Notes under the pieces: generated by a model | Database searches by the model: none | Told to the model about the DNA's origin: nothing | What the model saw: only the letters and a program-made list of their open reading frames with translations | DNA from: Coemansia sp. RSA 1804 | Lineage: Eukaryota > Kickxellomycota > Kickxellomycetes > Kickxellales > Kickxellaceae | Length of the DNA stretch: 17,561 bases | Assembly (NCBI GenBank): GCA_027578815.1 | Contig: JANBTH010000429.1 | Span: forward strand, 1 to 17,561 | Reading direction: 5' to 3' | Program-made: the position numbers and the translations under genes | Shown here: piece by piece, positions 1 through 7,386 of the stretch | How the letters are laid out: the number at the start of each line of letters is the position of its first letter | How positions within the stretch are numbered: the first letter of the stretch is position 1

Positions 1-697
1 AGCGCACGCACACCAGCAGCAATAAATAGCAAAATCAAAATGCCAATTAATCACTCATTGCGTGTATTGAGGGATATGCTGGCCTGTGCATTATACAAGT
101 TCTAGGCGAGTCCAACTTATTCTTGTAGATTGAATGTTTATATATCATGGCCGAATTGTTATTGCCGTAACCATGTTCCCCACGTTCTTTTATCACCGCT
201 GAGCATTTAAACCGCATTCCTCATGCTAAAGACCCACATGGCATTGCTTTGTATTTTAACAATTAGAATATACATATTGCAAAAGAAAAGAAAAGAAAAA
301 AGTGGAGAACCTCCTCCTTTCCCCAGCACAAGCCCGGAGCAAGAAGAACATGGCTACTAAAACGCGTATGTATTTTGTAACTGTTTGGCCAACAAGAAAA
401 ATAAAATAACATAATGATATCAAGGAGTGTTTTTCTAACTTTTTCAAATATCGCTTCCTTTTTACAGACGGGTATTATTCCTTATTTCGACATATATCTT
501 TTGAAAGGTAACAATAGTTATTGTAGCTGCACCCCTGATATACATTGTCCAAATTGATATACAGAGGCATAGATGATTGCATCTATATATATGCCCACCC
601 TGTCTTGTTTGTTAGTATTACTTATGTGAATCAGGCATCTCCATAAACAAGGACACTCTGGCATCTACTTACTTCTTTGTAGGATATACGTTTGCAA
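1..697. other. 5' intergenic region and promoter of the LEA_2-like gene
   Basis: No convincing coding sequence is visible here; the short frames have no recognisable protein character. An AATAAA at 21-26 could be the poly(A) signal of a gene ending to the left of the window. An (AAAAG)n purine tract lies at 281-301. A single ACGCGT lies at 362-367, about 330 bp before the next gene. A TATA-like CTATATATAT lies at 583-592, about 110 bp upstream of the start codon. A TTTGTAG at the end of a pyrimidine-rich stretch (about 668-681) resembles a 3' splice site, so a 5'-UTR intron is possible but unproven. Confidence 0.5.
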
Positions 698-1855
698 ATG
701 CAGCGCAAAATGGAAGACAGCCACGCCAACCATGATGACGAGACTGCCCATTCACCCAGCGGTCTTTCAGATATTTTCACCGAAAGCACAAATGACTCTG
801 GTCATAACAATCGAAGCCGCAGGACGCTGGCTAGATCACCACCCATGGGCAGACGCAACAGCAGGTTTCTTCGTCCCGATCCTGTAGCCAGCTACATGGG
901 CTACCACCACCGCGAACCGACAATGAAGTCGTCCAGACAGATTGACAACAGATTTGATGGCTATAATGGCTTTCGCGGGTCCATGTATCACAAGCACCCG
1001 CCACGCCCAGCTCCACGGGCACCGTCGCTTATGTATCGCGATGGTCGACCAAACAGCTTTGCACCAAGCATGATGTCTCAGCAATCGCATCCGTCTGTTC
1101 CATGTCCAAGAGCCCCACCACCAGCAACACGCAACTCGGTGGTAAGCGAGAAACACGATCTCCCGTCCTACAACATGGCCTTTGAGAAAACCAACAACGA
1201 CGATGCCAATGAAGAACTTGAGGAGATGATACGTTCCCGGCGCATTCGCAAAGTTGTCAAATATGCTTTATACTCACTGATTGGTGTTTTGGTTTTGCTG
1301 GCATGCTCCCTGACTGGATATTTCCTTTCTCCGCGCTCACCAAGCATCGCGTTATATGGCGTCAACTCGCCGGAAAGCAGGAGCAAAGAGTTTAAGCTCC
1401 AGGGAACAAAGATGCAGTTCCACATTGAACTGGTGTACCGCGTGCAAAACGACAACTACTTTGACATGGTTGTTGACGGCATCAGCACGGCGGTATTCTG
1501 GCCAGACACAAACTTTGCGCTTGGAGGAGGTCGCCTAGGGAACATAAAGGTTCCATCCAGGCGAACTGCACAGATTGTGATGCCAATAACCATCCGGTAC
1601 GATGTTAAACGCGGCCCACCGCCAATTCTTCTGGGCATGGTTGAGAGCTGTGGCCTGCACGACACAGGAATTGGTGAGATGAACCTCGAGGCTGAAGTGC
1701 AGGCTGACGTCCACACAAAGGCGAAGCAGTCTTCGGTACAGTCGGGTAGACAGAATATATCGGTTAGATGTCCTGTGCGCCGGATGGCCACTCTCCAGGT
1801 CGACGATGGCACATCTGGCAACATCGGTGACATTGTGCGCACTCTCAATGCCTAA
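698..1855 (+). CDS. Type II single-pass membrane protein with LEA_2-like C-terminal domain
   Basis: This is a 385-aa protein. Residues 1 to about 185 are a Pro/Arg/Ser/His-rich, probably disordered cytosolic tail. An Arg/Lys cluster (RSRRIRK) immediately precedes one transmembrane segment at about 188-210. The remaining about 175 residues form a beta-rich soluble domain. It has the look of the LEA-2/NDR1-HIN1-like fold: a membrane anchor, an aliphatic strand pattern with an L-x-YRVQNDN-like segment (about 245-254), and two cysteines (about 318 and 358) that could pair. One N-glycosylation sequon (NIS) is near 353, consistent with a luminal or extracellular C-terminus. Fungal proteins of this layout are known but mostly uncharacterised, and I infer a plasma-membrane or vacuolar surface role. 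The start chosen is ATG 698; ATG 710 has the stronger context (A at -3, G at +4) and may be the real one, which would shorten the protein by four residues. There is no enzymatic motif. Confidence 0.8.
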   Translation: MQRKMEDSHANHDDETAHSPSGLSDIFTESTNDSGHNNRSRRTLARSPPMGRRNSRFLRPDPVASYMGYHHREPTMKSSRQIDNRFDGYNGFRGSMYHKHPPRPAPRAPSLMYRDGRPNSFAPSMMSQQSHPSVPCPRAPPPATRNSVVSEKHDLPSYNMAFEKTNNDDANEELEEMIRSRRIRKVVKYALYSLIGVLVLLACSLTGYFLSPRSPSIALYGVNSPESRSKEFKLQGTKMQFHIELVYRVQNDNYFDMVVDGISTAVFWPDTNFALGGGRLGNIKVPSRRTAQIVMPITIRYDVKRGPPPILLGMVESCGLHDTGIGEMNLEAEVQADVHTKAKQSSVQSGRQNISVRCPVRRMATLQVDDGTSGNIGDIVRTLNA

Positions 1856-2281
1856 GGCACAATGGTGCTTTTGTGCCTGTTGTCGAATCAGAAAGAAGTG
1901 CTGGCCAAACTGGTCTGCCCCGATATTCTATATTTATTGCAAAGGTGATTTTTGCGCTTGGATAACATCTATTCGCAGTCCGTTGTTTTCAGCACAGTTC
2001 AGTGGTCGGCTTTTCACTTAGCACAAATATGCTCTTTAGCAAACAACATTTTTAGTATTCCGTGGTTTTATTTTCTTTTTCTTTTTCCATTTCTCTATTT
2101 CTCTATTTTTCCATTTTCTCTTCTTTTGTGTTTACTGCAATTTATAATTTGCACACACGGTTGTGGCAAGCTATCTAACTTTATTTCCATTTCTCTTATT
2201 TGCGCACAGAACAGCGGCCCTGTTGTTTCTGTTTTTTATTCCACACTTTGTCCGCCAGAATTCCGCAGTATCTCTCTTTAA
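1856..2281. other. Intergenic region: 3' end of the LEA_2-like gene and promoter of the SNF2/RING gene
   Basis: No ATG-initiated gene is supported. The main feature is a long T/C-rich tract at about 2066-2127, typical of fungal promoters or 5' leaders. GCGCACAG at about 2202-2209 resembles a 3' splice acceptor, so a 5'-UTR intron is possible. A TAA stop in one frame directly abuts the ATG of the next gene (2279-2284). I see no canonical AATAAA for the upstream gene. Confidence 0.5.
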
Positions 2282-5200
2282 ATGAGCGTAATTGACTTGA
2301 CCTTTGACGACAATGCTGTCGGCTCAGGAAGCGATAACGAGGTTCTTTTGGTACCCAGTAGCACCCAGCAGCAAATTAGCAGCAACAGCGGTAGTAGCAG
2401 CAGCACGCACGACAAAAACACTAACACTCTGACTAGAAAAGCTGCAACCGCAAGTAGTCAAATCAGTAGAACAGTTCCCAAGCTACAGTTCAACGTTAGC
2501 ACCACTCTCCCTGGATGCAAACGAAAGCGCACAGCTATTGGTGAAGCATCAGATCAATTGTCATCAAGAGGCACATCAGAAAACGAGCATGTTGCCCAGC
2601 GACCAGGATTAGATGCAGTAATCGATGTTGACGGTAGCCCAAGTTTTGGAGACTCGGACATTATAATGGAGGGCTCCAGTCCTGATGACTCGTCTGCCGC
2701 ACAGTTTCTTTTTGCGCATTCAAACAGAGCCACACACATTGCAGGTTTAACAGACAACCACGCCATACCTGCTTATACAAGACCAGGTGTGGATAAGACG
2801 AAGCAAAGCTATAATCCCTCTCCAATACCTGTTGATGGGATGACTAGCGAGTTATACGCTCCTCTTTCAAACAGGGTTTTGCAAAGCCAATCGCTAAAGC
2901 AGCCAGCGCACAGGTATCAGCCTCACTCTGAAGGTGTCAACATATTTACTACCGTCGCAGGAAGCAATTCAAATGTGCAGCGTAGTTATCCGCCTCAATC
3001 ATCTGAGCTAGACAGACATCCAGAGCCAGGTACCTCAGCGGATTCCCTGACCAGTACCCTAAATAGCCTCTACGCTCGCTTGCGCATGCTTGGACAGCTC
3101 AAGGCAGTTGCTGTAGTTTCAACAGGTTCTGTTCATTATAGTACTGGCCAGGCCACACAGATACCAGTGAAGCTGCGCAACCGTAAGGGGATCACGTTGG
3201 AGGTTGAGCTATTTGACCGCGAAAACAGGCTGATAGGTACGCTAGAACAGTCTATCACTCGGACAATCCACGCTTTGTTGGCTGATGGAAATATAAAGGT
3301 CGTTGGACTGGTTAGCGGGCCGTTGCGCGGAAAGTTTGTATCGCCGATTTTGCTGTCGTTCTATGCGGACCAGACAATTGCACAAGGCGTGATTGATATC
3401 CTCGAACAGTCGGGGCTATACTTGGACCAGTCGGCGATTGAAGTACAGAACACACTACAAGACATGGGCGTTGAAAGGAATATTCTGACACAGGGCATAT
3501 CATATACTGCTATGCATCCGACTCGCGATGCCGATGGGTTTTTGACGCTTAGCACAAACTCAGACAATCATTTGCCCAGTGTATTTGCGAATATGGGGCT
3601 GCGTGCGAGTGGGCATGTCAATGGAACTGGTGCATACGGCGGCATAGTTAGGATGGATAGCCGGTTTGGAAGCCAGCCTTTGCCTTCTACAATGGTAGTG
3701 GATCGAAGAGAATCAAGTTCAGAGAATACAAAGACAAGGATTGCCGACATAAAATCAACATTTGTGACGCTTCTCGACTTGCCAGAGCTTGAAGCACCAA
3801 CGTGTATCACCACTCCTTTGCGTAGACACCAGAAGCAAGCGTTGTATTTTATGGTTCACAGGGAGACAGACGGAGTTGACATTGAAAAATCGGATATAAT
3901 TGATGTGGACAGCGATGTATATTTTCCCAAGCTTTGGGTGCGAATCACGGACACGCCACACACAAACAGAGAGGAGTATCGGCATGCCTTAGTGAATATT
4001 CGGTGCGTTGATCGACCCGATCCGATGCTAGGCGGCATTCTGGCCGACGACATGGGGCTGGGAAAGACTTTGTCTGTCCTAGCGCTAGTTGCCAAGCTTC
4101 CATCCTGCCGGCGGCCGTGCGCTCGCATGAAGTTTGCTGATGCCGAAAGTGAGTGGGCAGATAAAGCAGATGACAGCAGCAGTGGACCAAGTAGCGTTTC
4201 TATTTCCAGGAGAAATGGACGGTTTCGTTCATCCGGGAGACCCAAGAAGAACAAGGGATATACACGCATTGCTCGCAGAAAGAAAGACAGTGGGGGCATC
4301 GGCTTTAGAAGGACTGAAAAGGCCAAAGGAAAGATGCTGAAATCTTTCTCACGAGGCAGCAGTGACAAAGATAGCGAATCGAACGGCTTTGTTGACGATG
4401 TAGTTGTTGAGGTGCAGGGAGATGGATCCAGGTTCCCAAAGGATGCAGAGGCAGAATCTGAGTCAGTCCTAGGTGCGTATCCTGATAGCGCGGCCTCGGA
4501 CTCCAGTCTGTCGTCACTTTTATCAGGATTCCTTAACACCGATTTGGACGGAAGCAGCGATAGCGAGGACGAATATGAGGGCAGCGCAATTGACGAAGAG
4601 GACTACTATGACAGGCTACTTGATGACCGGCCCATGACTCCGCCGCCAGAGTTTGATAACCCGCCAACCAAGAAAAAGGAAGAGTGCGAACGTCGGTTTA
4701 GCGAAAACTACCATGGTCGATATGCGGGAGGCACGCTTATTGTTTGTCCTCTGTCAACCATGTCCAATTGGGAGGACCAGATAAAGATGCACGTTGAAGC
4801 AAACCACTTGAGAGTCTATCCGTATCACGGTTCGTCACGACACAAGAACCCAAAGAAGCTTTGTCGATATGATGTGGTATTGACAACGTACAATGTGGTA
4901 CAAGCCGAGTTCCGGAGAGAGATGCATCAATTCATATGCGACGAAGAGACGCATTCTTCTATTCCTCGACAGAATACTTTTGGAAATGGTTTAGAAGAAG
5001 AGGAGAATGGGAAGGTATATAATATTCCGAGCAGTCCATACATCTCCCCACTACAAGCGATCCACTGGCATCGTGTTGTTCTCGATGAGGCACATACGAT
5101 CAAGGAGCGCCGTACCCTGGCAAGTCTTGGCGCATGTGCGCTGACAGCTGATAGGAGATGGTGCTTGACAGGGACGCCGATCCAGAACCGTCTAGATGAT

Positions 5201-7111
5201 CTGTACAGTCTGCTCCGCTTTCTCCACGCTGTGCCTCTAAATCACTGGAAGGTATGGCTTACATACATTGGAACACCGTTCCACGAAAACATTCACACCA
5301 TTGTCAACAACGGAGACAAAGAGAGTACTGAAGAGAACATTGGCGCTAGTCGCGTGCAAAGGCTGATGCAGTCGATATGCCTGCGCAGAATGAAGCAACA
5401 GATTGACATAAAGACGAACCAGACCATGATTGAGCTGCCACCGAAGTTCGAGGTTGTGAGATGGCTTGAGCTTGAGCAAGGTGAGCAGAGATTGTACAAG
5501 ATGGCTGAGGATATGGCTCGCAAGAAGTTCTCAAACATGTCAAGTGATGGCACTGTGTTATCAAACTACATGAACATTTTGAAGATCATTCTTCGCCTTC
5601 GGCAGCTGTGCACCCATCCTTGTCTTTGGTCCGACGGCAAGTGGAAGGAGGCACAAGCGCTGTGTGCGGATAGCGATATCGCCGACTCTCATACGTCGGG
5701 GCAGAAAAAATCCAGTATCGCAGGATATAAGGAGCCTGAGAGTGCGGGAAATCCCATTCCAAACTCCGGATCCACATCTGATACGGTTCTTGGTGAGCTG
5801 GCTGATGTAATGTCAAGTGGAAATCCAGGATCCACGGGTAGACCTGAAAATACGGCAAGGACTGTATTTGCTGTCGGCAGCGACGTATTCGTGCCCTCTG
5901 GTATCGACTCTGGTAGTTTGCCGTCGTACTATGAAAAGTGGACGCTAGAGGCGACTCAGGGTGGCCATTTAGTGAAGTGTGACTTTTGTGAGAAGACCGC
6001 CATTTCCCCAGCTGCTATCCAGAACAAGATGTACTACCATGGCACCGATTACCCAGGCCCGGCTCTTACAAAATGCATGCATATAGCGTGTAGACAATGC
6101 CAGGTTGTTCTCTTTGGTGTTGCGCCCTCGGGTCCAGAGGAGCACTCAAGGCTTTGTCTGGAAGTGGGCTCTTCGTCAGCGCTTTCAGAGTGCGTGATCT
6201 GTGGGGAGATGCTTGAAATAAACGAGCTGATTCCTCTTCCAGCGCAGGTCGTGTTCGGTGCCATCAGCGGAACAGATACAGTAGCAGCGACTCTGGTATC
6301 TGGCTTGCCAGGGATGAGCAACAGCGCAGAACGTAACGACAATGCCGTTGTGCTCCATGAAGAGCAGGAAACCGCCGAGGTATTCGATGAGCAAAATGAA
6401 GAGCTTGTCCACTTGTGCAGCAAGTATAACACGAGCACGAAGCTTGCAGCGCTCATTATGGATATTGAGAAGATTCGGAGACGGGAATGGATATCGGACC
6501 CGAGCTTTGCTGTCGACCAGAGCCATCCGGCGGTTTTGGCAAGACAGAAGAAGCTTGCGTCGTCGCCAGAGATTCGAGAAAAGTGCGTCGTTTTTTCACA
6601 GTGGACAAAGATGCTTGATTTTATTGAGCCTCTTTTAGAAAAGAAGGGAATACAGTATGCCCGTCTTGACGGACAAATGACTCGCAACCAGCGCAATAAC
6701 AACCTTCAAAAGTTTAGAGACAGCCCCAATACCGAGGTTCTTCTCTTGTCGCTGCGTGTCGGCGGTGTAGGTCTGAATCTGGCATATGCAACGCATGTGT
6801 TTCTTCTTGATGCGTTTTGGAATCCAAGCGTCGAGCACCAGGCCATCGACCGTATCCACCGTCTTGGCCAAAAACACCCGATAACTGTCACACGCTATTT
6901 CGTTAAAGACAGCATTGAGGAGAGGATAATGGAGCTTCAACAACGAAAGTCCAAAATTGCCGATGTTTCGCTGATGGATAGCACCCGCCGGTCACATTCG
7001 GGAGTTGGACCAAGGAGCGCAAACGATACTCTGGATGGCACAGCAGCAGGTCCATCCGGCAGCCATTCTCGCCAGCAGCGCTTGGACGATCTCAATCTTC
7101 TTTTGGGATGA
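2282..7111 (+). CDS. Rad5/HLTF/Uls1-type SNF2 ATPase with embedded RING finger and SUMO-interacting-motif candidates
   Basis: This 1609-aa protein is read in one uninterrupted frame. Residues 1-268 are disordered, with SIM-like motifs VIDLT (3-7), VIDVD (113-117) and DIIME (126-130). Residues about 269-381 resemble a HIRAN domain. The SNF2 core starts near 513. Visible motifs are DDMGLGKT ending at T596 (Walker A, K595), DEAH (935-938) and LTGTPIQN (962-969). Between motifs I and Ia lies a long insert (about 610-812) with basic, AT-hook-like GRPKK (652-656) and acidic stretches. A C3HC4 RING sits between the two lobes: C1233, C1236, C1265, H1267, C1270, C1273, C1304, C1307. Lobe 2 begins near K1434 and ends with QAIDRIHRLGQ (1520-1530). 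Rad5/HLTF relatives remodel stalled forks and polyubiquitinate PCNA; Uls1/Rrp2 relatives act on SUMOylated proteins. The family is secure, but I cannot choose between these subfamilies. The start ATG is the first in frame. Location is inferred to be nuclear. Confidence 0.93.
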   Translation: MSVIDLTFDDNAVGSGSDNEVLLVPSSTQQQISSNSGSSSSTHDKNTNTLTRKAATASSQISRTVPKLQFNVSTTLPGCKRKRTAIGEASDQLSSRGTSENEHVAQRPGLDAVIDVDGSPSFGDSDIIMEGSSPDDSSAAQFLFAHSNRATHIAGLTDNHAIPAYTRPGVDKTKQSYNPSPIPVDGMTSELYAPLSNRVLQSQSLKQPAHRYQPHSEGVNIFTTVAGSNSNVQRSYPPQSSELDRHPEPGTSADSLTSTLNSLYARLRMLGQLKAVAVVSTGSVHYSTGQATQIPVKLRNRKGITLEVELFDRENRLIGTLEQSITRTIHALLADGNIKVVGLVSGPLRGKFVSPILLSFYADQTIAQGVIDILEQSGLYLDQSAIEVQNTLQDMGVERNILTQGISYTAMHPTRDADGFLTLSTNSDNHLPSVFANMGLRASGHVNGTGAYGGIVRMDSRFGSQPLPSTMVVDRRESSSENTKTRIADIKSTFVTLLDLPELEAPTCITTPLRRHQKQALYFMVHRETDGVDIEKSDIIDVDSDVYFPKLWVRITDTPHTNREEYRHALVNIRCVDRPDPMLGGILADDMGLGKTLSVLALVAKLPSCRRPCARMKFADAESEWADKADDSSSGPSSVSISRRNGRFRSSGRPKKNKGYTRIARRKKDSGGIGFRRTEKAKGKMLKSFSRGSSDKDSESNGFVDDVVVEVQGDGSRFPKDAEAESESVLGAYPDSAASDSSLSSLLSGFLNTDLDGSSDSEDEYEGSAIDEEDYYDRLLDDRPMTPPPEFDNPPTKKKEECERRFSENYHGRYAGGTLIVCPLSTMSNWEDQIKMHVEANHLRVYPYHGSSRHKNPKKLCRYDVVLTTYNVVQAEFRREMHQFICDEETHSSIPRQNTFGNGLEEEENGKVYNIPSSPYISPLQAIHWHRVVLDEAHTIKERRTLASLGACALTADRRWCLTGTPIQNRLDDLYSLLRFLHAVPLNHWKVWLTYIGTPFHENIHTIVNNGDKESTEENIGASRVQRLMQSICLRRMKQQIDIKTNQTMIELPPKFEVVRWLELEQGEQRLYKMAEDMARKKFSNMSSDGTVLSNYMNILKIILRLRQLCTHPCLWSDGKWKEAQALCADSDIADSHTSGQKKSSIAGYKEPESAGNPIPNSGSTSDTVLGELADVMSSGNPGSTGRPENTARTVFAVGSDVFVPSGIDSGSLPSYYEKWTLEATQGGHLVKCDFCEKTAISPAAIQNKMYYHGTDYPGPALTKCMHIACRQCQVVLFGVAPSGPEEHSRLCLEVGSSSALSECVICGEMLEINELIPLPAQVVFGAISGTDTVAATLVSGLPGMSNSAERNDNAVVLHEEQETAEVFDEQNEELVHLCSKYNTSTKLAALIMDIEKIRRREWISDPSFAVDQSHPAVLARQKKLASSPEIREKCVVFSQWTKMLDFIEPLLEKKGIQYARLDGQMTRNQRNNNLQKFRDSPNTEVLLLSLRVGGVGLNLAYATHVFLLDAFWNPSVEHQAIDRIHRLGQKHPITVTRYFVKDSIEERIMELQQRKSKIADVSLMDSTRRSHSGVGPRSANDTLDGTAAGPSGSHSRQQRLDDLNLLLG

Positions 7112-7189
7112 CATTTTCCGCTTTTTCTGAGCGCGAAATGCCTGCTTTCTTTTGGAGCGTGTTTCTTTTTGCGTATAGCCAAAAACAAC

Positions 7190-7250
7190 ACGCGTTCTGG
7201 ACGCGTCATTTCTGATGTGTGCGATCCATCTTTTTATTTCTGAAACGCGT
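7190..7250. promoter_or_regulatory. Cluster of three ACGCGT MluI cell-cycle boxes upstream of cdt2
   Basis: Exact ACGCGT hexamers occur at 7190-7195, 7201-7206 and 7245-7250. They are 137 to 197 bp upstream of the Cdt2 start codon and about 80 to 140 bp past the stop of the SNF2/RING gene. The middle one extends to ACGCGTCA, the full MCB consensus. In yeasts such clusters bind MBF (Swi6/Mbp1 or Cdc10/Res) and drive G1/S transcription. Fission yeast cdt2 is an established MBF target. The motif is palindromic, so strand is undefined. Function is inferred from motif density and the identity of the downstream gene. Confidence 0.75.
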
Positions 7251-7386
7251 ATTTGTCGTTTCTTCCCTTTCCCTTGCTTTTCTTCTCTTTGGTGTCACTA
7301 GGACTTTTATATCTTGTTTATTGTATATACTTGTGAATTCGTCTTCTTTTTCCTTGGAAAATTGCATTTAAATATTCTCTGCAATC

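Noticed and set aside
1952..2281. Hydrophobic 109-codon frame ending right before the SNF2 ATG
   Set aside because: It has no ATG start. The Phe/Leu richness is only the T/C-rich promoter tract translated, so it is neither a uORF nor a membrane peptide.
3856..4539. 227-codon minus-strand frame
   Set aside because: It is antisense to the SNF2 gene, is low-complexity Ser/Leu sequence and has no family features.
6049..6702. 217-codon minus-strand frame
   Set aside because: It is antisense to the RING and second helicase lobe and shows no recognisable protein.
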